Positions 34,846-43,512 of a stretch of 50,610 bases of DNA are shown here, piece by piece; the stretch's first letter is position 1; the number at the start of each line of letters is the position of its first letter. The stretch is from Acidilobaceae archaeon. Its GTDB lineage: Archaea; Thermoproteota; Thermoprotei_A; Sulfolobales; Acidilobaceae. A model generated the notes under the pieces. The model was given only the letters and a program-made list of their open reading frames with translations. It searched no databases and was not told the DNA's origin. The stretch lies in contig JALWPV010000061.1 in the NCBI GenBank assembly GCA_027080775.1, positions 1-50,610 of the forward strand, in the 5' to 3' direction. The position numbers and the translations under genes were made by a program.

Positions 34846-35543
34846 GGCACTCCACCCCCTAGAGCCACCTGGATCCTGGCCAGCTCGGGGCCAGTGGTAT
34901 CCTCCCCGGCTATAGCTCCTTTGCTATTAGCCACCAGCCCCGTCCTAACGAATGAGACCCCAAAATTAACTGTACCTGTGGAGACGGGTACCCCGAAGAG
35001 CTTTGAGAGGGCCTCGACCTCCTCATCGGTTGCATCGGGGTGTGCTAGGCCCCCCCTATTGGTTACGACGAGGACTGAGCCCACCGTGGGGACCCCGGCG
35101 ACGGTCCCACGTCTCGCCTCCACGCCGAGTGCGTCCTCTATTTCCTTCACAGCACTGTCCTCCATGTAGGGGTATAGGAGCGCCGCGCGATCATTAGCTA
35201 CAATCAGGTTCCCCACAGCATTATTCCTGGACTCCAAGACGACTATGTTCATGTCGCGCGCCGCCCTCTTTATAACCTCCAGCTCCTCGGGCTCTACCGC
35301 CCTCGAGACTATAATGCCGTTATTGTTACCGGCGAGCATTATGCCGAGGAGCCTCGAGCCTGCTATTGTCAGCTCGACAACCTCCACGCCGAGTACTTCC
35401 TCTATGAGGTTCCTCTCTTCCTTCGTGAGGCCGCTGGGAACGAAGGCAACTTCATCGGTGACATGCATGTAGACGCCCACATTAGGGTTACCGAAGAGCG
35501 ATAACTTGGCTACCTCGAATCTACGCTCCCCACTCTGGGTCAT
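34842..35543 (-). CDS. eif6: Translation initiation factor 6 (aIF6)
   Basis: 233 residues with the five-fold pseudosymmetric IF6 propeller. Recognisable: GNPNVGVYM, the VVELTIAGSRLLGIMLAGN segment, ESRNNAVGNLI and NFGVSFVRTGLVANSKG. It binds the 50S subunit at L14/L24e and blocks early joining to 30S. It is placed in the L39e-L31e-IF6-LX cluster typical of archaea. Confidence 0.96.
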   Translation of the reverse strand: MTQSGERRFEVAKLSLFGNPNVGVYMHVTDEVAFVPSGLTKEERNLIEEVLGVEVVELTIAGSRLLGIMLAGNNNGIIVSRAVEPEELEVIKRAARDMNIVVLESRNNAVGNLIVANDRAALLYPYMEDSAVKEIEDALGVEARRGTVAGVPTVGSVLVVTNRGGLAHPDATDEEVEALSKLFGVPVSTGTVNFGVSFVRTGLVANSKGAIAGEDTTGPELARIQVALGGGVP

Positions 35544-35563
35544 CGCTGCACGCCTCCGGGAGC

Positions 35564-35899
35564 TTACTTGGAGGCCTTAACCTCGAGGGGGCCTGGCTTT
35601 AGCTTGTCAGAGGCGAGCCTTACTATCGCTACCTTCTCCTTCTCCTCCTCTCCCTCCTCCTCCCTCAGGGTCACTACCACCTTAACCCTGCGGGGGGGCT
35701 TCTCCCTGCCGCGGCTCCATATGTAGTTGTTGACCTCGTTCATTATCACAACTCTGTCGGCCTTCGTATGCCTCTTAACGAACTCCCTCAGCAGCCTCAC
35801 GGCCCTGTCGGCCCTGTTCGTCCTCCTCCCCCAGTACACCCTCTTCAGGGGGATCACGTAGACGAACCTGCCCAGAACCCTGCCCTCCTTGCTGCTCAC
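35564..35899 (-). CDS. rpl31e: Ribosomal protein L31e
   Basis: 111 residues from GTG 35899. Core marks: YVIPLKRVYWG, RTNRADRAVRLLREFVKRHT, VIMNEVNNYIWSRGREKPPR and RVKVVVTL. The acidic/lysine tail is slightly longer than in many archaea. Sits near the peptide exit tunnel. 17 nt after L39e. Confidence 0.96.
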   Translation of the reverse strand: MSSKEGRVLGRFVYVIPLKRVYWGRRTNRADRAVRLLREFVKRHTKADRVVIMNEVNNYIWSRGREKPPRRVKVVVTLREEEGEEEKEKVAIVRLASDKLKPGPLEVKASK

Positions 35900-35916
35900 C
35901 GCTCACCGCCCCCAGA

Positions 35917-36072
35917 CTAGACCTTCAGCTTCTGCCTCCTCCAATGCCTCCTGACCGGGTTATACGTGACCCTCCTCATCGTCCTTAGTATGACCCAGGC
36001 TGGCACGGCCCTGTTCCTCTTGAGCGCGTGAGCGAGGCGTAGCTTCCTCGCGAGAGGCTTGTTATGCGCCAC
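35917..36072 (-). CDS. rpl39e: Ribosomal protein L39e
   Basis: 51 residues from GTG 36072, the usual length. It reads [20 protein letters not shown], later [10 protein letters not shown] and [15 protein letters not shown], the near-invariant L39e pattern. It lines the exit tunnel. Too short for many gene finders, but position and sequence are unambiguous. Confidence 0.96.
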   Translation of the reverse strand: MAHNKPLARKLRLAHALKRNRAVPAWVILRTMRRVTYNPVRRHWRRQKLKV

Positions 36073-36103
36073 TGCTCCCCACTCCCCGAGCCAGGCCAGC
36101 TAG

Positions 36104-36454
36104 TCACTTCCACTTAAACCGTACGCGGGGCTCCCTGCGGGTCCTTGAGTCCACCTCTGCTAAGAGCATCTTAACCACGTCCTCCCCAACGGGTGGGGCT
36201 AGGCGGCCAACCTGTACGAGCTGGATGATGGTGTCCTCCACGGCCCTGGCTAACTCTGGCTTTACGAGCTTAACGTTGGCCAGCCTCTCCCTGGCCCTCG
36301 GAGTCAGTATCGCCCTCAGTAGCGCCTCCCTCTGAGCCTCGAGCCTCGCCTGCTCCTCCCGCAGCCTCTGCTCCTCCTCGAGCTTACGCTGCAGCTCCAG
36401 GAGCTTGCGCCTCTTAATCTCCTCTAACTCCTTATCGTCAGGTCCAACCGACAC
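36104..36454 (-). CDS. PDCD5-family DNA/protein-binding protein
   Basis: 116 residues from GTG 36454. A charged N-terminal helix (ELEEIKRRKLLELQRKLEEE) leads into the PDCD5 three-helix core with ILTPRARERLANVKLVKPEL, GRLAPPVGEDVVKMLL and the C-terminal RVRFKWK. Archaeal members bind DNA weakly and may act with ribosome biogenesis or chaperonin. Between S19e and L39e, its standard place. Confidence 0.93.
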   Translation of the reverse strand: MSVGPDDKELEEIKRRKLLELQRKLEEEQRLREEQARLEAQREALLRAILTPRARERLANVKLVKPELARAVEDTIIQLVQVGRLAPPVGEDVVKMLLAEVDSRTRREPRVRFKWK

Positions 36455-36475
36455 TTCAAACCCCCCGGGGGACAG

Positions 36476-36937
36476 CTAGTAGTAGCGGGAGAGCTCCGGG
36501 TACTTCTTGACTAGCTCCGAAGCTATCTCCTTTGCCGTCCTGTCGAGCAGGCTAACGCCCAGGGGGGTTATGACCCTGCCCTTGCCTGGTACCTTGGCTA
36601 CGAGGCCCGCGGCCTCTAGTTGCTGGAGTATCTTCCTTATAACGCTGCCCCCAGCCTTCCTGAAGTGCTCCGGCTTCACCCCCCGGTTCTTCCTACCGCC
36701 ATAGATTACTCGGAAGGTCTCTATGCCTATGGGCTCCCTCGACTTGTAGAGTTTCCTCAGAATCGACGCGGCTCGTATGTACCACCAGTCAGGATCCTCG
36801 GGTGGCCTCTCCTTGTGGGAGCCTGTCTTGGCGTAGAAGGCCCAGGCGGGGGGCCTGATCTGCTCGTACTCCTCCTTCAGCCTCCTCGCGACCCTCCTTA
36901 TCAGCTCGTCGGCTGGGACGTCTAGCGCCGTAACCAT
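36476..36937 (-). CDS. rps19e: Ribosomal protein S19e
   Basis: 153 residues. Winged-helix S19e marks: [56 protein letters not shown] and LEAAGLVAK. Needed for small-subunit maturation. ATG 36937 follows GGTGGAGG and is chosen over GTG 36946. Overlaps the YhbY stop by 16 nt. Confidence 0.96.
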   Translation of the reverse strand: MVTALDVPADELIRRVARRLKEEYEQIRPPAWAFYAKTGSHKERPPEDPDWWYIRAASILRKLYKSREPIGIETFRVIYGGRKNRGVKPEHFRKAGGSVIRKILQQLEAAGLVAKVPGKGRVITPLGVSLLDRTAKEIASELVKKYPELSRYY

Positions 36938-37260
36938 GCCCTCCACCTACCAGCGGGCCTGGCGGGGCGCGCGTCTTTAAAGCTATCCTCGCCTGTGGGC
37001 CTGGCCAGGACGAAGGTCCTGCCCCGGACACCCATTAGCCTGGCGTTGAGCATTCTGGCCACGCGCCTGGCTATCCCCCTACGGTCCTCCTCCTCGGCCT
37101 CGACGGCGCTCCTGAGCATCTTAACCTTCACTACCCCCTTGGCCCGAAGCCTCTCGTCTATCTCCCTGAGCACGCCGGGTGTCACGCCTTTCTTGCCTAT
37201 TATCACGTCGGCGGGGCCGTGATGCGCCAGCTTGGCCCTCCTCCTCAGACTCGCGCTCAC
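36922..37260 (-). CDS. CRM/YhbY-family RNA-binding protein
   Basis: 112 residues. CRM domain: [34 protein letters not shown] and VVKVKML strands, with a proline/arginine tail. The IGKKG loop matches the GxxG-type RNA contact. Bacterial YhbY works on the 50S precursor; in archaea the role is probably rRNA binding. GTG 37260 is chosen for its GGGAG site; GTG 37269 is possible. Its first 140 nt overlap the 3' end of the RNase P gene in another frame. Confidence 0.85.
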   Translation of the reverse strand: MSASLRRRAKLAHHGPADVIIGKKGVTPGVLREIDERLRAKGVVKVKMLRSAVEAEEEDRRGIARRVARMLNARLMGVRGRTFVLARPTGEDSFKDARPARPAGRWRAWLRR

Positions 37261-37615
37261 CGCCTCCACTCCCTTGAGTGGGCCTGCTCGGGCGGCGCCT
37301 CTTATAGGGGTACCTCCGCATCCACCCGCAGGCTAGGCATGTGACTGTAACGTAGGAGAAACCGCCCTGACTGTGGAGCCTAACCCTCGCCGTCACCCCG
37401 GGTATGAGGGGGGCCCTGCACCTCCTGCAGATCCCCCGCTTTATGTAGCGGGGGATCCTCACGCGGGTTGCCTTGTAGAGGTCCCAGGCGAGCCCTGCCA
37501 GCCTCCTGGCACCCTCGATGTCACCCGAGCGGGCCCTCTCCACAGCCATGCGGTAGAGCCTGACTATCCTCTGCCTGGCAAGGTCCACGTAGAGTGTGCT
37601 ACGCCTGCTCCTCAA
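37121..37615 (-). CDS. rnp4: Ribonuclease P protein component 4 (Rpp21)
   Basis: Protein subunit of RNase P, tRNA 5' processing. 164 residues from TTG 37615. An N-terminal helical part (ARQRIVRLYRMAVERAR, LAWDLYKATRVRIP) and a zinc ribbon with CRRC and CLAC pairs (about residues 63-66 and 93-96) match Rpp21/Rpr2. The family usually ends near 115-125. Here a disordered Arg/Gly/Glu tail of about 45 residues is encoded inside the yhbY reading region. Start overlaps the ligase stop by 17 nt. Confidence 0.88.
   Translation of the reverse strand: MRSRRSTLYVDLARQRIVRLYRMAVERARSGDIEGARRLAGLAWDLYKATRVRIPRYIKRGICRRCRAPLIPGVTARVRLHSQGGFSYVTVTCLACGWMRRYPYKRRRPSRPTQGSGGGERESEEEGQAGASRPRRRDNRQERRDTRRAQGDRREASGQGGSEG
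37430..37457. other. Perfect 11-bp hairpin inside the Rpp21 gene
   Basis: GATCCCCCGCT (37430-37440) and AGCGGGGGATC (37447-37457) around TTATGT, in the codons just before the first zinc CRRC pair. It would be a very stable mRNA stem if single-stranded; it may be chance in a GC-rich coding region. Confidence 0.45.
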
Positions 37616-39398
37616 TCTTCTTCAGCTGCCTCCTATACATTTCGAGTAGCTCCTTCGTCGTCGTGGCGTCCTCGGGGCGCTTGTCGTCCCTCCACCTGAT
37701 GAACCTGGGGAACCTTATTGATATCCCGGCCCCAGGCCTCACGGCGTTGAGGCAGCACGTGTGCATCGGGGACAGCGTTAGCTCGGCCCCTATGATCTCG
37801 GCCACCTTCGCCGGCACGAACCACACGTCAGCCTCTATAAGGGAGTCGACCCTGGGGTGCTTCCTCGGTATTATATAGGGCTTGAATATCTCCTCCATGC
37901 GGTTTAAGTCCTCGTCGGTGAAGCCGCTGCCAACCTTGCATACGGTCTTGAATGTATCGGTCTCCGGGTCGTAGGCCGCCATGAGTAGCGTGCCTATCTT
38001 ACCGCCTCTCCTGCCCTTTCCATAGAAGCCGCCCACCGCCACGAGGTCTACCGTGTCTATCATCTCGCTCTTGTAGTCGCGCTTGAACTTTATCCAGAGC
38101 CACCCCCTGGCTCCGGCCTGGTATATGCTCTTCTCGTGTATCGCCTTGACCATCACGCCCTCGGCGCCGTCTTCGATTGCCTTGAGGAAGAACTTGACCA
38201 GCTCGTCGGGGTTATCGGTCACTATGTTGGTCGCGATGGTCCAGGTCTCGGAGGGCACAATGACCTCCTCGAGGTTCCTCCTCCTCTCCGGCAGAGGCTT
38301 AACGGTGAGATCCTCGCCATCCCTGTATAGTATGTCGAAGAGGAATACGGCCACGGGCACCTCCCTCATGGCCTTGTGGATCTGGTGCTTCCTCTTCCTC
38401 CTCATAAGCTCCTGGAACGGCCTCAGCTCGAGGGTGTCAGGGTCTATGGCGACGATCTCGCCCTCGACTATAGCCTTCTCGGCCCTTATCCCCCTACGAG
38501 CCATCTCAACAACGTCCGGGTACATGTGGGTTATGTTCTCGAGGCGCCTGGAGAATATGTAGACCCTATCGCCATCCTTGTGTATCTGGCCCCTCTCCCC
38601 ATCGTACTTATACTCTACGAGCCCCCTGCCCCCAACCTTCCTTAGGATCTCAGCTGGGTCATTATGCCTCTCGGCCAGCATGGGCCTTATTGGCACCCCA
38701 ACCTTCGGCTTCACGTCCTTCAGGGCATCGACACCGTGCTCCGCAACGATTCTAGCAATGGCCCCCAGGTCCGCCTGGAGGTTGTAGGCCCTCTCTATGA
38801 TAGGCCTAGCCTGTGCGCCCCCGCCGAAGGCGACTGCGAGTGCGTCTAGTATCGTTGCATCGCCCACGCCAAGCCTGAGCTTCCCCTGCACGAAGCGCAC
38901 TATATACTTCGCCTCGAGTGGGGATGCTTCGCTCAGGAGGCCTGCTACGAGCTTGATCTTCAGCTCCCTGCTCCCCTCACCCTGTGCCGTGGCTACTCTG
39001 TAGAGGGTGTTGAAGACCTTCGTTACAGTCAGGGGCTCGCCGCCTCCCCCCATGAACGCCAGGAGTCCTGCAGTCTTCTTCCTCTTCGCTTCAGTCTCGC
39101 GTGCGAGCCTCTCGGCCACGCTGCCGAGGTCGCCGAGGGTCTTGTAGAGGCTCTCCACCCTCGACTCGGGCACGTGATAGGCCATGGCGATCGCCGTTAT
39201 GAGGAGCTTCTCGCCGACTCCCAGCTCGGGTACTCCCTTCCAGTCGGGGGCGAGCTTGCCCTGGATGAGGTAGACTACCTTGTCTATTATGCTGGGAGGC
39301 GTCGACTTGAACAGCTTGACGAGTATAACAGTTAACTGCGTCCTCGCGCTAACCATCTCAAGCGACTCGAAGGCCTTAGCGACCTCCGAGAAGGGCAT
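37599..39398 (-). CDS. lig: ATP-dependent DNA ligase
   Basis: Joins Okazaki fragments and repair nicks. 599 residues, the usual archaeal size. N-terminal DNA-binding domain (1-220), nucleotidyltransferase domain with adenylated Lys264 in VEYKYDGERG, later EGEIVAID, the LFDILY strand, GAEGVMVKA and LWIKFKRDY, and a C-terminal OB fold. No intein. ATG 39398 is chosen by alignment of PFSEVAKAFESLE with homologues. A CTTTTAGC box near 39455-39462 on the minus strand may be the promoter of the whole ribosomal cluster downstream. Confidence 0.96.
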   Translation of the reverse strand: MPFSEVAKAFESLEMVSARTQLTVILVKLFKSTPPSIIDKVVYLIQGKLAPDWKGVPELGVGEKLLITAIAMAYHVPESRVESLYKTLGDLGSVAERLARETEAKRKKTAGLLAFMGGGGEPLTVTKVFNTLYRVATAQGEGSRELKIKLVAGLLSEASPLEAKYIVRFVQGKLRLGVGDATILDALAVAFGGGAQARPIIERAYNLQADLGAIARIVAEHGVDALKDVKPKVGVPIRPMLAERHNDPAEILRKVGGRGLVEYKYDGERGQIHKDGDRVYIFSRRLENITHMYPDVVEMARRGIRAEKAIVEGEIVAIDPDTLELRPFQELMRRKRKHQIHKAMREVPVAVFLFDILYRDGEDLTVKPLPERRRNLEEVIVPSETWTIATNIVTDNPDELVKFFLKAIEDGAEGVMVKAIHEKSIYQAGARGWLWIKFKRDYKSEMIDTVDLVAVGGFYGKGRRGGKIGTLLMAAYDPETDTFKTVCKVGSGFTDEDLNRMEEIFKPYIIPRKHPRVDSLIEADVWFVPAKVAEIIGAELTLSPMHTCCLNAVRPGAGISIRFPRFIRWRDDKRPEDATTTKELLEMYRRQLKKIEEQA

Positions 39399-39556
39399 AT
39401 CGGCAGCCGAGGCCTTAGCCAACGCCCCCTCCCGGATCCCCCCGGGGAGGCCAGTGCTAAAAGGGGTGGCGCCCACAATCACGGGGGGATGAGGAGACCC
39501 GGCAAGGCGCTAGCAATGGCGATGGCGATAGTCTGGGATCCCCGACCCCTGCGGGC

Positions 39557-40096
39557 CTAGTCGCTCTCGCCGCTCCTGCTTAGGGCTCTCGTGTATTGCC
39601 AGGCTACCTCCGCGACGTGCTTTAGGGCGGCCTTGGCTTTTATTACCTCGAGCGTGTTCTTCAGGCCCTCGATGCGGGCCTCTAGGAGGCCCCTCTCCTC
39701 GCTCTCCCGGATTTCTAGCCGGGCTAGCCCCTCCTCGTGGCCGCTCCGGGCCTGCTCAGCGCGGATCTCGGCTACGACCTCCTCCAGGTAGGCCTTGGCC
39801 TCTGGTGGTAGGGCCAGGGGCTCGAGGGGGGCGAGCCTCACGTAGTCCTCGCCCTTGAAGACCCTCGCTATCCTGCGCCTCCCAACCCTGACCTCCTCAA
39901 CCCTCTCGCCGGGCCTTACCCTCCTGGGATCGGCCTCGCCGCCCTGGCCGCCGCTGAGCATAGCTAGCAGCGCCTTTAGGTACGATAGTTCCTCCTCCAG
40001 CTCGGCTATCCTATCCCTGAGCCATCGCTCTACATCGCCTCTCGCCGGGCCCTCTAGGTACTCCTCACTGGCATGCTTGCTCAAAAGCACCCCCAT
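39557..40096 (-). CDS. Hypothetical protein with coiled-coil segments
   Basis: 179 residues from ATG 40096; TTG 40084 is an alternative with a GGGGGTG site. An early heptad-rich helix (WLRDRIAELEEELSYLKALL) and a long C-terminal helix pair (SEERGLLEARIEGLKNTLEV) frame a small beta region (RVEEVRVGRRRIARVFKGED). No family is recognised. No membrane segment. The layout suggests a dimeric scaffold or adaptor. Confidence 0.6.
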   Translation of the reverse strand: MGVLLSKHASEEYLEGPARGDVERWLRDRIAELEEELSYLKALLAMLSGGQGGEADPRRVRPGERVEEVRVGRRRIARVFKGEDYVRLAPLEPLALPPEAKAYLEEVVAEIRAEQARSGHEEGLARLEIRESEERGLLEARIEGLKNTLEVIKAKAALKHVAEVAWQYTRALSRSGESD

Positions 40097-40159
40097 AAGT
40101 TGGGGGGCAGCGCTTCCTATGAGTGGGGTGTAAGAAGGTATCACCCGGGAACCACGCTG

Positions 40160-40585
40160 CTACATAGATAGGGATACCCCGCCTCGCCGGGTCTCCTCCT
40201 CGCCGAGGAGCTCGAACCTCAGCTGGGACACTATCGGGTTCAGCTTGCCCTCGTAGTATGACTCGGCTATCAACTGCTTGACCTCACTCGTGTGCTTGAT
40301 ATCAAGTTTAACTATTATCTCTAGGGCCTTGAGGGTCTCCCTCCATACCTCGAGGAGCATGTCCCTCGGTATATGGGTTACAATGAATGGGTCCTGGAGC
40401 CACTGGTCGAAGGCCTTCAGCGTCCTTATGAGGTGGTTGAAGGCTATCCTTGTAGCCGTCACGATCTCGAGGCGGTCGGCGTTCGATATGCGCTCGTCGG
40501 ACTCCATAAAGGTCTTGAGCACGGACTCCTGCATCCTGACCCACTTCTCGAGGGTACTGGTGAACTCGCTGATGTCACGTGGCAC
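40160..40585 (-). CDS. DUF2153-like conserved crenarchaeal protein
   Basis: 141 residues from GTG 40585, all helical in appearance (EKWVRMQESVLKTFMESDER, RIAFNHLIRTLKAFDQWLQD, MLLEVWRETLKALEIIVKLD). It resembles the crenarchaeal DUF2153 family, which is of unknown function. The assignment rests on memory of the family's pattern, not a search. Neighbours are a coiled-coil protein and a Trm112-like protein. Confidence 0.6.
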   Translation of the reverse strand: MPRDISEFTSTLEKWVRMQESVLKTFMESDERISNADRLEIVTATRIAFNHLIRTLKAFDQWLQDPFIVTHIPRDMLLEVWRETLKALEIIVKLDIKHTSEVKQLIAESYYEGKLNPIVSQLRFELLGEEETRRGGVSLSM

Positions 40586-40633
40586 AGCCGCTGCACCTCC
40601 CCAGGGGCTACGTGGTTGGCGGCAGTATTAGCT

Positions 40634-41053
40634 CTAAGGCGGGTCGTCAGGGCCGATCTCGCTGAGTAGCTGCTTGGGGTCCGGGTTCTTCATGAGCCTC
40701 TTTGTCTCCTCTGGGAGCTTATCGTAGTAGTTCTTGAGGAAGCGTATGTCGTCTACCTTCCTCCTGTACTTGTCGTCAAGCATCCTGGGTATTCCGTCGA
40801 GGATCGGGTACCATCTACCGCACTTCTCGCATATCAGGACGCCCGTTTTAATGTACTTCCTAGCGCACTCCCTGCACGTGCTCATGTCTACCTCGCCCGC
40901 GGGCCTCCTGAGATAGCCGCAGTACTCCCTGCACCTAACCCTCCTCAGAGTATCATCGTCTATGGGCTTCTCCTCGACCTCCACGGGGTAGAGTAGTAGC
41001 GGGTGGTGCTTGCACACGGGGCACGCTAGCAGCTCAAGGAAATAGTACCTCAA
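40634..41053 (-). CDS. Trm112-like zinc protein
   Basis: 139 residues from TTG 41053. It starts like Trm112 (LELLACPVCKHHPL) and ends with the family's GRWYPILDGIPRML. Trm112 activates several RNA and protein methyltransferases. Extra cysteine pairs (REYC, CREC, CEKC) in the middle make a larger zinc region than in the shortest archaeal Trm112. It overlaps none of its neighbours but lies 9 nt from glmM, so co-transcription is likely. Confidence 0.78.
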   Translation of the reverse strand: MRYYFLELLACPVCKHHPLLLYPVEVEEKPIDDDTLRRVRCREYCGYLRRPAGEVDMSTCRECARKYIKTGVLICEKCGRWYPILDGIPRMLDDKYRRKVDDIRFLKNYYDKLPEETKRLMKNPDPKQLLSEIGPDDPP

Positions 41054-41062
41054 GGCTGTAGG

Positions 41063-42439
41063 TCACCTCCTACCCAGGCACACCTCCTCTATGACCGATT
41101 TGACCTGGGCGAGGAGGCTCTCGGCTTTCTCGGGGCTCTTAGCCTCCAGCATGATCCTGAGGACGGGCTCTGTGCCGCTGGGCCTCACGAGGACCCAGAA
41201 GTCGTCTCCCATAACCTTGACCCCGTCTATGCGGACCTGCCTATAGGCGTTGTAGTGCTTCTCGACGGCCTTGACGGCGCACTCCGCCTCCTCGCGGCTC
41301 ATGGGTATCTTGGTCTTTATGGGGTAGTACCTGGGGAGGGCTGCAACCATCTCCGAGAGCTTCTTACCGGTTAACGCTAGCATATAGGCTATGAGCGCGG
41401 TCTTCATCGCGCCATCCCTCACAATCTGGTGTGGAACATGCATGTAGCCACCGTTCTCCTCGAAGCCCGATATCGCCCCGCCGCCCCGCTGTATCATCCT
41501 CGATATGACAACTGAGCCCACCGGGGTCCACACGACCTCGATGCCGCGGGGCTTGAGGTACTGCTCCACTAGGAGGCTGCTTGAGACCCCAGTATAGGTT
41601 CGCCGCGGGAGCTCACGCCAGATCCCAGCGGCGAACTCCGTCAGCAGAGTGCCGCTCCTATCGCCCCAGATCACCTCCCCACTATCAGTTATCACTATGG
41701 CCCTGTCGGCATCGCCGTCGTGGCCGACACCGAAGTCCGCGCCAACAAGGCTCACCAGGCCAGCAGCCACCCTAAGCGAGTCAACTGTGGGCTCCGGCTC
41801 CCTCCCAGGGAACTCGGGGTTGAGGTCGCAGTTCAGAGTGAGAGCCTTGACCCCTAGCCTGCGCAGGACCTGGGGGGTAGCCAGGGAGCCCACGCTGTTG
41901 GCGCAGTCCACAACTGCCCTCAAGCCCTTGGACCGTATCTTCTCCGCGTCAACCATGTCTACTATAGCCTTGACGTAGTTTTCTATGGCGTCACTCCTCA
42001 GCTGCGGGTCGTACGCGACGTCTCTCCAGCTCACCTTGGAGGCCACAGACTTGAAGTAGTACTCCTCGATTACCCTCTCATCCTCCCGGGGGATCTCAAT
42101 TCCATCGCTGGCTATCACCTTTATCCCGTTATACTGCGGCGGGTTATGGCTGGCGGTAATCATGACACCGCCGTCGAAGCCCATGGTCTTAACGTTATAC
42201 TGGAGGGCTGGCGTGGGCAGAAGGCCCGCCTTGTAGACCTTTACCCCCTCGACCATTAAGCCCGCGATGACCGCGCCCTCTAGCATCGCCCCTCCAGCGC
42301 GCACGTCCCTCCCGACGAGGATCCTGGAGCCCTTACCGAAGTATGCTCCTATAGCCCTGGCAAGTCTTAGGGCCAGCTCAGGTGTTAGAGTGTCGCCCAC
42401 GACGCCCCTGACGCCATCAGTACCGAAGAGCCTCCCCAT
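41063..42439 (-). CDS. glmM: Phosphoglucosamine mutase / phosphohexomutase
   Basis: 458 residues. Alpha-D-phosphohexomutase with phosphoserine loop TASHNPP (Ser97), metal loop DGDADR, sugar loop GFEENGGYMH and phosphate loop RPSGTEP, plus FGTDGVRG at the start. The GTDGVRG opening matches GlmM more than phosphomannomutase. It would convert glucosamine-6-P to glucosamine-1-P, linking GlmS to the GlmU-like enzyme at 12-15 kb. Dual use on mannose or glucose phosphates is possible. Confidence 0.88.
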   Translation of the reverse strand: MGRLFGTDGVRGVVGDTLTPELALRLARAIGAYFGKGSRILVGRDVRAGGAMLEGAVIAGLMVEGVKVYKAGLLPTPALQYNVKTMGFDGGVMITASHNPPQYNGIKVIASDGIEIPREDERVIEEYYFKSVASKVSWRDVAYDPQLRSDAIENYVKAIVDMVDAEKIRSKGLRAVVDCANSVGSLATPQVLRRLGVKALTLNCDLNPEFPGREPEPTVDSLRVAAGLVSLVGADFGVGHDGDADRAIVITDSGEVIWGDRSGTLLTEFAAGIWRELPRRTYTGVSSSLLVEQYLKPRGIEVVWTPVGSVVISRMIQRGGGAISGFEENGGYMHVPHQIVRDGAMKTALIAYMLALTGKKLSEMVAALPRYYPIKTKIPMSREEAECAVKAVEKHYNAYRQVRIDGVKVMGDDFWVLVRPSGTEPVLRIMLEAKSPEKAESLLAQVKSVIEEVCLGRR

Positions 42440-42490
42440 AAGTGATCCCCTAAGCGTTTGAGAGGCCGCCGACCTTAAAGGGGCAACGCT

Positions 42491-43435
42491 CTACGCCCTC
42501 GGAAGACCCGAGAGGATCCTCTCCATGAAGCTCGCGTAGGTGTCGCGTATCTCATCACCTGATGGGTTCTTGTGCAACCCTAGCTCTGACGCTATGAGCC
42601 CGGCCTTAGAGAGTGGCGTTAGGTCGAAGAGCCTCAACTCGATCGAAACCTTCTTCTCAAGCGGGTGCGGGATCCTCTCCACGAAGCCCTCTACGCCCTC
42701 CGGCGTGGAGGGGCGGAAGCTCCAGGACCTGGAGATCAAGATCACGTCTCTGCCCTCGCTCTCGGCTAGTAGTGACGCCGCGTAGGCCCCCGCCTCGGCT
42801 ACGAAGACGCCCTCCCCCGACACCCCCAGGGCCGCTATGACGACGGCGTCGGACTTGGACACTGCTTGGGAGAGGTTGGAGTCGGGCCAGGGCGTGGCCT
42901 TGATTCCGGCTCTCCTAAGCTTCACGGCGAGGCCTCTCCCACTCATAAGGGGCCAGTATGATATAGTGTGGACTCCCGATATCTTGCCTGAGACGGCTAG
43001 GAGTATTGGGATTAGGGAGTTAGTGAAGCCTACCAGGAGTACCTCCGACCCGAAGGGTATGGCCCGGCCCAGGTTTACTGCGACCTCCCTGGTGCTGGAG
43101 TTGGAGTAGGTCAGCAGGAACCTGAGGAGGCGCCTTGCCCCATCGAGGGTCTCCTTAGCAGTCATATCGCCCCTCTCCAGTATCCTCTTGGCGTATATTG
43201 AGAGGGCGTCTGCCGTTGCAAGCGCCGCGAAGCTGAAGGGGAAGCGGCCTCGTATGGTCCTCGACAGGTACTCCAATATGGATGCCGCCTCGTCGAGGCT
43301 CCTCGCCCTCACCTTGCTGAGCCTCTTGAGGAGGAGTGCGAGTAGGTGATCCTCTATCATATGTATATCCTTGTAGGCTAGGTTACTGCTCAGCTTGTCA
43401 AGATCCCGCTCCCAGCCCCGGAGCTTTACGGGCAA
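42491..43435 (-). CDS. eIF2B-like / ribose-1,5-bisphosphate isomerase-fold protein
   Basis: 314 residues from TTG 43435. An N-terminal helical half and a C-terminal Rossmann-like half with the IF-2B pattern (SEVLLVGFTNSLIPILLA, the SYWPLMSGRGLAVKLRRAG segment, DAVVIAALGVSGEGVF and VILISRSWSF). Archaeal IF-2B family proteins include aIF2B and ribose-1,5-bisphosphate isomerase. This copy is divergent: the DxG metal motif reads ALGVSGEG. I therefore leave the substrate open. Confidence 0.7.
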   Translation of the reverse strand: MPVKLRGWERDLDKLSSNLAYKDIHMIEDHLLALLLKRLSKVRARSLDEAASILEYLSRTIRGRFPFSFAALATADALSIYAKRILERGDMTAKETLDGARRLLRFLLTYSNSSTREVAVNLGRAIPFGSEVLLVGFTNSLIPILLAVSGKISGVHTISYWPLMSGRGLAVKLRRAGIKATPWPDSNLSQAVSKSDAVVIAALGVSGEGVFVAEAGAYAASLLAESEGRDVILISRSWSFRPSTPEGVEGFVERIPHPLEKKVSIELRLFDLTPLSKAGLIASELGLHKNPSGDEIRDTYASFMERILSGLPRA

Positions 43436-43465
43436 GGCCCTTCGCTGCGTGCACGCTGGCGCGCT

Positions 43466-43473
43466 CCTATAAC
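43466..43473. promoter_or_regulatory. TATA-like box between eIF2B-like and RNase HII genes
   Basis: CCTATAAC on the plus strand, about 45 nt before the RNase HII start. Its complement GTTATAGG lies about 35 nt before the divergent start at 43435, so both genes could share it. Confidence 0.45.
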
Positions 43474-43512
43474 AACTTTCCCCGTCCATCGACTCCCGGT
43501 GGGGCGTCGCTA

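Noticed and set aside
43336-43512. Longer RNase HII start at 43336
   Set aside because: The extension runs antisense over the start of the eIF2B-like gene and the shared promoter, and RNase HII similarity begins at 43513.
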